Assembly: GCA_944391335.1 (NCBI GenBank)
Contig: CALXTF010000013.1
Coordinates: 1-34,249 of the forward strand
Length of the DNA: 34,249 bases
Origin: an uncultured Alphaproteobacteria bacterium
GTDB taxonomy: Bacteria > Pseudomonadota > Alphaproteobacteria > RF32 > CAG-239
Direction: 5' to 3'
The translations under genes and the position numbers were made by a program. Under the pieces are notes generated by a model. That model did not search any database. It had not been told where the DNA came from and was given only the letters and a program-made list of their open reading frames with translations. Shown piece by piece: positions 26,876-34,249 of this stretch. How positions within the stretch are numbered: the stretch's first letter is position 1; the number at the start of each line of letters is the position of its first letter.

Positions 26876-28111
26876 ATGGTAAAATTACAAACCGTGCGCG
26901 GAACATATGATTTATATGGCAGTCGTAAACAGAAAATGAAACAAGTACTGGCAATTGGTGAAAACGTTGTTGAAAATTATGGTTTTGAGGAAATAGAAAC
27001 ACCAATTTTTGAATTTACGGAAGTTTTTGCTCGTAATTTGGGTGATACCAGTGATATTGTAACGAAAGAAATGTATTCTTTTGAAGATAAAAGCGGTGAA
27101 AGTTTAACGCTTCGTCCAGAAGGAACCGCAGGTATTGTGAGAGCTTTTGTTTCTAACGGAATGCAACAAAATTTACCGGTAAAACTTTATTATCATGGTC
27201 CTATGTTTCGATATGAACGTCCTCAAAAAGGCCGTCAACGTCAATTTACTCAGTTCGGCGTCGAATTATTAGGTGTTGATACACCGCAAGCAGATATTGA
27301 AGTTATTGCCATGGCTTATGACTTTTTACAAAAATTAGGACTTAGTCATCAAGTGACAGTAGAAATCAATTCTTTAGGCGATAAAGAAAGTCGAGATAAT
27401 TATCGGCAAAAGTTAGTAGACTATCTTCAAAACCATATTGATGAATTGTCTGAAGACAGTCGTGTTCGTTTAGATAAAAATCCCTTGCGGGTTCTTGATT
27501 CAAAAGAACAATGCGATAAACAAGTTATTGAAAACGCTCCTCTTTACGCAGACAGTCTTAATGAAACATCACAAAAGTTTTTTGCACAAGTGTTGGCGGG
27601 ACTTGACCTTTTGGGAATAAAATATCACGTTAATAATAGATTGGTGCGTGGACTTGATTATTACAATCATACCGTCTTTGAACTCGTTACCGATGAACTT
27701 GGCGCACAAGGAACAGTACTGGCCGGCGGTCGTTATAACGGATTGGTCGAACAAATGGGCGGAGATAATATTGCCGGTATAGGATGGGCTTGTGGTGTTG
27801 AAAGATTATCAATGCTCCTTGATAAAGAACCGGATGTAAAACGTCCTATCGCTATTATTCCTATCGGTGAAAAAGCCGAGAAAAAATCTCTGGAAATAGC
27901 ATATCAATTACGATGCGCCGGTTTGAAAATAGATCAGAGTTATACCGGTAATCTAAAAAAACGTATGATAAAAGCTAATAAAATCAATGCACAATCCGCT
28001 ATTATACTTGGTGATGATGAATTGGCACAAGGAGAAATCGTCGTTAAAAATTTAGATAGCGGTGAACAAAAAAAGATTGCTTTGAAAAGATTAATTGAGG
28101 AATTTAAATAA
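26876..28111 (+). CDS. hisS: Histidyl-tRNA synthetase
   Basis: A 411-residue class II aminoacyl-tRNA synthetase that charges tRNA-His. Motif 1 lies in ETPIFEFTEVFARNLG, motif 2 in GPMFRYERPQKGRQRQFTQF, with LRPEGTAGIVRA just before it. The HisS-specific histidine-binding segments are LVRGLDYYNHTVFEL and AGGRYNGLV. The C-terminal anticodon-binding domain covers ~325-411. The length is typical. AAAGGA lies ahead of the ATG. Its stop codon is immediately followed by the prfA ATG (TAAATG), so the two are translationally coupled. Confidence 0.97.
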   Translation: MVKLQTVRGTYDLYGSRKQKMKQVLAIGENVVENYGFEEIETPIFEFTEVFARNLGDTSDIVTKEMYSFEDKSGESLTLRPEGTAGIVRAFVSNGMQQNLPVKLYYHGPMFRYERPQKGRQRQFTQFGVELLGVDTPQADIEVIAMAYDFLQKLGLSHQVTVEINSLGDKESRDNYRQKLVDYLQNHIDELSEDSRVRLDKNPLRVLDSKEQCDKQVIENAPLYADSLNETSQKFFAQVLAGLDLLGIKYHVNNRLVRGLDYYNHTVFELVTDELGAQGTVLAGGRYNGLVEQMGGDNIAGIGWACGVERLSMLLDKEPDVKRPIAIIPIGEKAEKKSLEIAYQLRCAGLKIDQSYTGNLKKRMIKANKINAQSAIILGDDELAQGEIVVKNLDSGEQKKIALKRLIEEFK

Positions 28112-29185
28112 ATGAGTTTTGCAGAAAATTTAGCTAATGTGGTTAATCGTTATGAAGAAATTTCTTCTTTATTGTCTTCTCCCGACGTAACTCCGGAAAA
28201 TCTCGTTAGAATGAATAAAGAATTAGCTGAGTTGGAACCAGTGGTCGATGCTGTTCATCATTACCAAAAAGCACAAAAAGATATGACAGAGGCTCAAATA
28301 ATGATGGATGATGCTTCTCTTGATAAAGAAATGCGGGAAATGGCGCAAACAGAATATTATGATTTGAAAAATCAATTACCTGAATTGGAAAAACAAATCA
28401 AAATCTTGCTGTTGCCCAAAGACAGCGAAGATGAAAAAAATGCTATTTTGGAAGTTAGAGCCGGTACCGGCGGTGATGAAGCTGCTTTATTTGCTGCCGT
28501 ATTATTTGAAATGTATCAACGTTATGCGCAAAAACAAGGTTGGAAATTTGAAATCCTTGATGCAGATGAAAACGGATTGGGTGGCTATAAAGAAGCTTCT
28601 GCCAAAATTGTCGGTAAAGATGTTTTTTCAAAATTAAAATTTGAATCAGGCGCGCATCGTGTTCAACGCGTACCTGTAACCGAATCTCAAGGACGTGTTC
28701 ACACTTCTGCCGCAACCGTCGCCGTTTTGCCCGAAATTGAAGAAGTCGATATGTATATTAATCCGGCAGATTTAAAAATAGATGTTTATCGCGCTTCAGG
28801 TGCAGGTGGACAACATGTTAATCGTACGGAATCAGCTGTAAGAATTACACATATTCCTACAGGAATCGTTGTTCAATGTCAGGATGATCGTTCACAATTT
28901 AAAAATAAAGAAAAAGCTCTAAATCATTTGCGGGCTAAACTTTACGATCAACAAAAATCAGCTATTGATGCCGAATATTCTCAACGCCGTAAGTTGCAAG
29001 TCGGCAGCGGCGACCGTTCCGAAAGAATAAGAACTTATAATTATCCGCAAGGACGTGTAACGGATCATCGTATCAATCTGACTTTATATAAATTGGATGA
29101 TATCGTTTCCGGTGACGCTTTAGGTGAAATTATAGACGCTTTAATAGCAGAAGATCAAGCTCAACGTCTGGCAGAATTGGAATAA
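28112..29185 (+). CDS. prfA: Peptide chain release factor 1
   Basis: RF1 ends translation at UAA and UAG. The 357-residue protein has the stop-codon-reading tripeptide P188-V189-T190 (the PxT of RF1, not the SPF of RF2) in [17 protein letters not shown]. The catalytic GGQ is at 232-234 in [15 protein letters not shown]. Length and domain order are normal. It starts directly on the hisS stop codon, with GAGGA inside the end of hisS. prmC, which methylates the GGQ glutamine and commonly follows prfA, is not next to it; an Asd-like gene comes 33 bases later. Confidence 0.97.
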   Translation: MSFAENLANVVNRYEEISSLLSSPDVTPENLVRMNKELAELEPVVDAVHHYQKAQKDMTEAQIMMDDASLDKEMREMAQTEYYDLKNQLPELEKQIKILLLPKDSEDEKNAILEVRAGTGGDEAALFAAVLFEMYQRYAQKQGWKFEILDADENGLGGYKEASAKIVGKDVFSKLKFESGAHRVQRVPVTESQGRVHTSAATVAVLPEIEEVDMYINPADLKIDVYRASGAGGQHVNRTESAVRITHIPTGIVVQCQDDRSQFKNKEKALNHLRAKLYDQQKSAIDAEYSQRRKLQVGSGDRSERIRTYNYPQGRVTDHRINLTLYKLDDIVSGDALGEIIDALIAEDQAQRLAELE

Positions 29186-29208
29186 CTTTCTTATTAAATG
29201 AAAAATAA

Positions 29209-29221
29209 AGAGGATAATATG
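29209..29221 (+). promoter_or_regulatory. Ribosome-binding site that fixes the Asd-like start
   Basis: AGAGGA (29209-29214) lies 4 bases before ATG 29219. An in-frame ATG at 29198 would add MKNKEDN, which has no Shine-Dalgarno and no family resemblance. The fold begins directly after 29219 with KKIAVIGV. Confidence 0.65.
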
Positions 29222-30223
29222 AAAAAAATCGCAGTTATTGGTGTTTTAGAAAGTGTCGGTAGAGAAGTCTTGGCTTTTTTGGCCGATGGCGGTTATAAAC
29301 TTTCCGAAGTCGCGGCTCTGGATGTCAAAGCTCCTTTGGGAACACAGGTCTCTTTCGGTGAAGAAAATGATATTGATGTATATAATCTAGATGATTTTGA
29401 TTTTTCAACAGTCGAAATTGCCGTTTTTACCACTACAGAAGAAATTTCACGCCGCTACGCGCTTAAAGCGGCACAAAAGGGATGTAAAGTTATAGATTGC
29501 AGCGGTGCTTTTTTTACGGATGGCGATGTTCCCATGATTATTGCCGGAGTTAATAATGAAAAACTCACTAAGGCTCCAAAAAATATTGTCAGCGTGCCTT
29601 CGGCAATCGTGACACAAATATTACTCCCTCTTAAAACCGTTGATGATTTGTATAAAATTAAGCGATTAATCATTTCAACTTATACATCAACTTCCGCTTA
29701 TGGAAAAGACGCCATGGATGAATTATTTAATCAAACTCGAAAAATATTTATGAATGAGAGTTTGGTCGATAATCAAAAAGTCTTTGATAAACAAATTGCT
29801 TTTAATGTTATTCCCCAAGTAGAGGATTTTATCGGAGAAGAAACTCGTTGTGAATGGATTATTAATGCTGAAAGTAAAAAAGTGCTTGATCGTGATATCA
29901 AGGTTCATGCAAATTGTGCTTTTGTTCCCGCTTTTATTGGAAATGCGGCTTATGTCAATGTCGAATGTCAACATGAAGTCGATGTCGATGAAGTGCGAAA
30001 ATTAATGAAACAAACAGAAGGGGTTATTGTTTTTGATAAAAATGTAAAAGGGGGATATGTTACCTTAAATGATGTGCAAGGTGAAATAGAAGTATATATT
30101 AGCCGCTTAAGACAAGATGCCTCTATTGAAAACGGCTTTAGTTTTTGGTCCGCAGCCGATAATTTTCGGTTCGGTCTAGCTGGTAATATCTATAAAATTA
30201 TACAATTATGGCAACAAAATTAA
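29219..30223 (+). CDS. Aspartate-semialdehyde dehydrogenase homologue lacking catalytic residues
   Basis: A 334-residue protein alignable end to end with Asd, which reduces aspartyl phosphate to its semialdehyde in lysine/threonine/diaminopimelate synthesis. The frame is recognisable: KKIAVIGV, ALKAAQKGCKVIDCSGAF, ISTYTSTSAYGKDAMDEL and the end SRLRQDASIENGFSFWSAADN. The key residues are changed. The GATGxVG cofactor loop reads GVLESVG. The nucleophile Cys of PNCxxxQ is Ala129 (PSAIVTQ). The active-site Gln of TYQ is Thr156. The RVP...GH segment reads FVPAFIGN, replacing Arg with Phe235 and His with Asn242. It should therefore not be an active Asd. A regulatory, scaffolding or new role is possible. 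The reading frame is intact, so this is not simple decay. Confidence 0.85.
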   Translation: MKKIAVIGVLESVGREVLAFLADGGYKLSEVAALDVKAPLGTQVSFGEENDIDVYNLDDFDFSTVEIAVFTTTEEISRRYALKAAQKGCKVIDCSGAFFTDGDVPMIIAGVNNEKLTKAPKNIVSVPSAIVTQILLPLKTVDDLYKIKRLIISTYTSTSAYGKDAMDELFNQTRKIFMNESLVDNQKVFDKQIAFNVIPQVEDFIGEETRCEWIINAESKKVLDRDIKVHANCAFVPAFIGNAAYVNVECQHEVDVDEVRKLMKQTEGVIVFDKNVKGGYVTLNDVQGEIEVYISRLRQDASIENGFSFWSAADNFRFGLAGNIYKIIQLWQQN

Positions 30224-30238
30224 TTTAATTCTCGCGTT

Positions 30239-30254
30239 AAGGAGGTGTAAAATG
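30239..30254 (+). promoter_or_regulatory. Full-length Shine-Dalgarno of the MscS-family gene
   Basis: AAGGAGGT (30239-30246) lies 5 bases before ATG 30252. This is the longest Shine-Dalgarno match in the window; other genes use 4-6 base versions. It suggests efficient initiation inside the long transcript. Confidence 0.7.
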
Positions 30255-32759
30255 AAAATTTACCAATTATGGAAAATAATCGCATTTTTAATGATGTTTG
30301 TCTTTCAAACAGCTTATGCCTCCGGTAATACAGTAAATAATGATTATCTTGGATTAAATTATGAGACAATTACAAAAGAACTCAATAAAATTGAAGAAAA
30401 TTTGAAATCTGGTAAAACTGATGCTCAAATAATTAATGAATATGTTTCTTTTTTAGGTGAAATACGCTCTCGTTTACATGAAATTCAACCTTATTTAGAA
30501 GTGAAATTAAAAAATATTAATAAAAGAATAGAAACATTAGGTGAAGCACCGGCAGAAGGTGAAGAAGAACTTCCTCTTATAGCCGAAAAACGAAAAGAAT
30601 ATAATGAAGAAGCTGTTCATCAAAAAGGACGAATAGCTGAAAATGATCTGCTTATTAATCGTATTGATGAATTAACCGGATTAATTGTTGCGGTACGGAA
30701 TAAGATCTTGTTTGGTAATTTGTTTATATATCAGACACCTCTCATCTATCCTTCTATTTTCTTAAAAACAACACGTTTATTTTTTGATTTTTGTTTTAAA
30801 ATCATAAAATCTCCAATCGATTGGTATCAGGAATTATCTCAACAACAAAAACAAACGGTTCATTCTAATTTATTACCTGTTTTGTTGGCTATTATTATTA
30901 CTTTTGCTTTCGCTTATATGCTCAGAGTGCTTATTCTTAAATATCTTGGTTATAAAAAAAATGTAACGGAAATGCCTCCTTATGTTACAAGAGTTATGGC
31001 AGCTTTTTTTGTTGCTTGCGCATATGGTATTATACCTGCTATTTTACTGGGTAGTTTTTTAGTATGGGCTGTTCATACTCAGATTTTAGTCATAGGCTTT
31101 TTTGGTATAACATTATCAAGTGTTTTATATTATTTATTATATATTCTCTTGGCTAACGCCGTTGTCCGCGTTGTGTTCGCTCCATATAACAGTATGTGGC
31201 GGTTAATTAATATTGATGATGCTAAAGCCAAACAAATGACGGGGACTTTCTATTTTAGCTTTTTCTGTATCGGCATTAGCGGAATGTTGTTACATATTGC
31301 TGAACAAGCCGGATTGTCTTCTGAACTCTTATATTTTTTATCTTTTGTTAATAGTACCATAAAAGCGGCTTGTCTTGTCTTGATCGTTAAAAGTGTTTTT
31401 GGCGATGATGCAGCTTTAGTTGAAAATATGAATGAGGATGAAGCCGATATTGCCGATACTAAAGCAAGAACCGCTTTTCGTCTTATTTTCTTAACATCAA
31501 TATTCGCCGTCGTTATTGCCGGTATTTCTTTGTTTGGTTATCCTCGATTGGCTGCTTTTATTATTAATCGATTTTTAATATCCTTATTGATTATCGGTGC
31601 GTTTATTGTAATTAATAAATCAGTTTTTGAGTTAATTAAACGGATTCTATTATTTAATTTTTGGATTAAAACTTTACATATGCGACGCCGTTTAATTGAA
31701 AAAGTAGATTTTTGGTTAAATGTTATTTTAAATCCTTTGTTTGTTATTCTTACCATTTTAGTTATTTTATCTTTATGGGGGGTATCAACAGATTTATTAC
31801 TGCAAAGTATTTCAAAACTTTTGTTTGGTTTTAAAATCGGCGGTATTGAGATTTCCTTATTATCAATTTTATTAGGAATAGCGGTCTTTTTCGCTTGCAT
31901 TAGTCTTGTCAGAATTATGCGGCGTAAACTTTTTGATAATATATTGTCTCATGTTGAAATGGATGATGGAATACGCCATTCTTTAGCCTCTGGTTTTGGT
32001 TTCGTTGGTTTTGTGCTTGCGGTTTTTCTTGCAATAGCCGTTATGGGTGGAGATTTAAGTAATATTGCTTTGGTCGCCGGTGCTCTTTCTGTTGGTATTG
32101 GACTTGGTTTGCAAGGCGTCGTTAATAATTTTGTATCCGGAATTATCTTGTTATTTGAACGTCCCGTTAAAGTGGGTGACTGGGTGATTATTAATGGTGA
32201 GGAAGGACAAGTTAAGCAGATTAATATTCGTTCAACAGAAGTCGAAACATTTAAAAAATCAAGCGTTATTATTCCTAATGCCACTTTACTTTCAACATCA
32301 GTAACTAATTTGACACATAGTAATAATTGGGCTAGGCAATCTGTAACTGTTGGTGTCGCTTATGGAAGTGATGCTAAAAAAGTAAGTGATATATTATTGG
32401 AATGTGCCAAAAATAATCGTAAAGTATTAAAAAATCCGGCTCCTTATGTTTTATTTCAAGATTTTGGCGCAAGTAGTTTAATTTTTGAGCTGCGCTGTTA
32501 TACCAGTGATATTTGGACCGGATGGATGATACCAAGTGAACTGCGTTTTGAAATCGATAGACGTTTCCGTGAAGAAGGTATTGAAATTCCATTTAATCAA
32601 CTTGTCGTTCACCGCGGTGGTGAAGTTAGTGAAGAGTCTCAATCCCAATTCTATGCAAAACGTTTGATTGCTGAACATAATCTGAATAATGAAAAAAATG
32701 TTGAAAATGTGGAACATTCAAAAATTGTGACCAAAAAGGATAAAAGTAATGTTGATTAA
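30252..32759 (+). CDS. Large MscS-family mechanosensitive channel
   Basis: An 835-residue inner-membrane protein. The first 23 residues are a signal peptide (cleavage after AYA). Residues ~30-150 form a periplasmic coiled-coil domain like that of the large MscK/YbdG-type relatives. About eight or more hydrophobic segments follow between ~205 and ~625. The MscS core is at ~600-720: the pore-helix segment GIGLGLQGVVNNFVSGI, then ERPVKVGDWVIINGEEGQV, then VIIPNATLLSTSVTN of the beta domain. The cytoplasmic vestibule follows, then a variable charged tail. Such channels open under membrane tension to release solutes in osmotic downshock. It starts 28 bases after the Asd-like gene and overlaps the next gene by 11 bases. 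Confidence 0.92.
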   Translation: MKIYQLWKIIAFLMMFVFQTAYASGNTVNNDYLGLNYETITKELNKIEENLKSGKTDAQIINEYVSFLGEIRSRLHEIQPYLEVKLKNINKRIETLGEAPAEGEEELPLIAEKRKEYNEEAVHQKGRIAENDLLINRIDELTGLIVAVRNKILFGNLFIYQTPLIYPSIFLKTTRLFFDFCFKIIKSPIDWYQELSQQQKQTVHSNLLPVLLAIIITFAFAYMLRVLILKYLGYKKNVTEMPPYVTRVMAAFFVACAYGIIPAILLGSFLVWAVHTQILVIGFFGITLSSVLYYLLYILLANAVVRVVFAPYNSMWRLINIDDAKAKQMTGTFYFSFFCIGISGMLLHIAEQAGLSSELLYFLSFVNSTIKAACLVLIVKSVFGDDAALVENMNEDEADIADTKARTAFRLIFLTSIFAVVIAGISLFGYPRLAAFIINRFLISLLIIGAFIVINKSVFELIKRILLFNFWIKTLHMRRRLIEKVDFWLNVILNPLFVILTILVILSLWGVSTDLLLQSISKLLFGFKIGGIEISLLSILLGIAVFFACISLVRIMRRKLFDNILSHVEMDDGIRHSLASGFGFVGFVLAVFLAIAVMGGDLSNIALVAGALSVGIGLGLQGVVNNFVSGIILLFERPVKVGDWVIINGEEGQVKQINIRSTEVETFKKSSVIIPNATLLSTSVTNLTHSNNWARQSVTVGVAYGSDAKKVSDILLECAKNNRKVLKNPAPYVLFQDFGASSLIFELRCYTSDIWTGWMIPSELRFEIDRRFREEGIEIPFNQLVVHRGGEVSEESQSQFYAKRLIAEHNLNNEKNVENVEHSKIVTKKDKSNVD

Positions 32760-34098
32760 TGATTTGAAAAATAAAAAAATCGCCGTGTGGGGATTAGGGG
32801 CAGAAGGTCAACAAATTGTTCAATATTTACAAAAACATAAAATTACTCAAAATATTATTTTGCTAAATGATGATATAATTAAATTACCAGTTTGGGCTCA
32901 AGAATATTCATTATTTTATGGTGAAAATCTTGTCGAAGGGCTTAATCAAGCGGAAATTGTCATAAGATCTCCGGGGGTAAGTATTTATCGTGATGAAATT
33001 ATAGAGGCTAAGAAAAACGGAACAATAATAACTTCCGTTACGGATTTATGTTTAAACGAGTTTTTAAAACGACCTAATTGTAAAGTAATTGGTATTAGCG
33101 GTTCAAAAGGTAAAAGCACGAGTGCCAGTGTTCTGGCTTATATTTTACAAAATATGGGATATAAAACAGCTTTGGGCGGAAATATAGGAACACCTATGAT
33201 TGAATTGCTTGATGGTGATTATGAATATGTAGTTGAAGAATTTTCAAGTTATCAAGCTTCTGATTTAACAGCTTCACCTCATATTGCCATGTTTACTAAC
33301 TTGTATTATGTCCATAGTGATTGGCATCATGGGCATGAAAATTATTGTCGTGATAAAATTCATTTAATTGCTAATCAAACAAAGGGTGATGTATATTTTG
33401 CAAATTTTCAAAACCCTCAATTGTTATTATATACAAAGCCTTATGAAACAAATCGTCGTTGGTATAACACAGTCGAAGGATTTTATGCGCAAAATGGCAT
33501 ATTATATCATCGGAAAAATAAAATAGTTGATATTAGACAATTAAAGATAAATGGTTTTCACAATATGGAAAATTTAGCAGGTGTTTTTTCAATTCTAGAA
33601 TATCTGGGGATGGATATTGATAAAGCAGCTCAATTATTAAAAGATTTTGAACCTTTGCCTCATCGTCTGCAAAAGGTTCTAATTAAAGATAATGTTTGTT
33701 TTATTAATGACAGCATTTCAACAGCACCGGAAGCGGCTATAGGGGCGATTAATAGTTTTGACGGTAATATTGTCCTTATCTCCGGAGGTCAAGACAATCA
33801 ACAGGATTATCGTCCTTATGCTCAAGCTGTAGAAGAAAATCAAAAGGTTAAAATGGTATTAACTTTGTTTCAAACCGGACCCAAAATTGCTTCTTTCCTT
33901 CGTCAATATGTGAAAAGAAAGGACTTTGAGTTAGTTGAAGTTGATAATTTAGAACAGGCTGTGAAATTAGCTTATCAAAAGTTAAAAGTTATTGGAGGGG
34001 GAACGGTCTTATTTTCTCCAACAAGTCCGAGTTTTGGATATTATCATAACTTTATGGAACGTGGAAACCATTTTATTAAAATTGTTCATGCTTTATAA
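32749..34098 (+). CDS. murD: MurD-family UDP-MurNAc-L-Ala:glutamate ligase, MurD2-like
   Basis: A 449-residue Mur ligase that adds glutamate to UDP-MurNAc-L-alanine in the cytoplasm during peptidoglycan synthesis. An N-terminal Rossmann domain (KKIAVWGLGAEGQQ) precedes the ATP loop GSKGKST (118-124), Lys203 of the Y..DK segment, and the C-terminal ligand domain. Several signatures differ together from standard MurD: GSKGKST for GTNGKST, SSYQ (166-169) for SSFQL, DWH (191-193) for DRH, NDSISTAP for DSKATN, and SPTSPSFGYYHNFMERG for SPACAS...ERG. This set resembles, from memory, the MurD2 type that uses L-glutamate in Xanthomonas. Function as a Mur ligase is secure; glutamate stereochemistry is uncertain. 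It begins 11 bases inside the channel gene, with AAGGA upstream. Confidence 0.88.
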   Translation: MLINDLKNKKIAVWGLGAEGQQIVQYLQKHKITQNIILLNDDIIKLPVWAQEYSLFYGENLVEGLNQAEIVIRSPGVSIYRDEIIEAKKNGTIITSVTDLCLNEFLKRPNCKVIGISGSKGKSTSASVLAYILQNMGYKTALGGNIGTPMIELLDGDYEYVVEEFSSYQASDLTASPHIAMFTNLYYVHSDWHHGHENYCRDKIHLIANQTKGDVYFANFQNPQLLLYTKPYETNRRWYNTVEGFYAQNGILYHRKNKIVDIRQLKINGFHNMENLAGVFSILEYLGMDIDKAAQLLKDFEPLPHRLQKVLIKDNVCFINDSISTAPEAAIGAINSFDGNIVLISGGQDNQQDYRPYAQAVEENQKVKMVLTLFQTGPKIASFLRQYVKRKDFELVEVDNLEQAVKLAYQKLKVIGGGTVLFSPTSPSFGYYHNFMERGNHFIKIVHAL

Positions 34099-34145
34099 AA
34101 ATAAAGCTTGTGTTTTATAGAATATTATTATAGGGTAAATCCTAT

Positions 34146-34221
<76 letters not shown>

Positions 34222-34249
34222 GTTTAGAAAAACAGCAACAATTTAGAGA

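Overview
The window reads as a chromosomal stretch of an AT-rich alphaproteobacterium, probably uncultured and host-associated or anaerobic. The evidence is alphaproteobacterial-looking RpoB and RpoC, the PtsP / RodZ-like / HisS / PrfA neighbourhood, LPS-export and LPS-decoration genes, and a ferredoxin/FrhB-type enzyme of a kind common in anaerobic gut bacteria. The taxonomic placement is inference from gene content. I see no phage, insertion sequence or CRISPR array, and no stretch of 300 bases or more lacks a gene.

Layout. (1) Positions 1-124: start of an exported protein on the minus strand that runs off the left edge. (2) 253-6213, minus strand: an apparent operon, SDR oxidoreductase -> rlmH -> GT2 glycosyltransferase -> PP-loop protein -> FrhB/polysaccharide pyruvyl transferase fusion. 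The last three genes overlap or nearly touch and look like surface-polysaccharide decoration genes. (3) 6285-8225, plus: gmk and lptG behind one promoter. (4) 8252-10884, minus: an exported Sel1-repeat protein and an unrecognised protein with an HExxH motif. (5) 11018-21503, plus: uup, a structured leader, rpoB, rpoC and a clear intrinsic terminator. The ribosomal protein genes rplJ and rplL, which normally precede rpoB, are absent here. (6) 21557-23395: a small lipoprotein (plus), then convergent to it a degenerate one-domain DEAD-box-like protein and a ManC/AlgA-type cupin (both minus). (7) 23420-34098, plus: ptsP, a rodZ-like gene, hisS, prfA, an aspartate-semialdehyde-dehydrogenase-like gene lacking the catalytic residues, a large MscS-family channel and a divergent MurD. 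Spacing is tight throughout (48, 47, 0, 33, 28 and -11 bases), so one long transcript is likely. (8) 34146-34221: tRNA-Thr(CGU).

Functional themes are the cell envelope (LptG, MurD-like ligase, RodZ-like, MscS, surface sugars) and the information-processing core (RpoBC, HisS, RF1, RlmH, Uup, tRNA-Thr). The most interesting items are three proteins that keep a well-known fold while losing its signature residues or changing them in a coordinated way (Asd-like, DEAD-like, MurD-like), the HExxH protein of unknown family, the structured leader before rpoB, and a nested inverted repeat between the cupin gene and ptsP.
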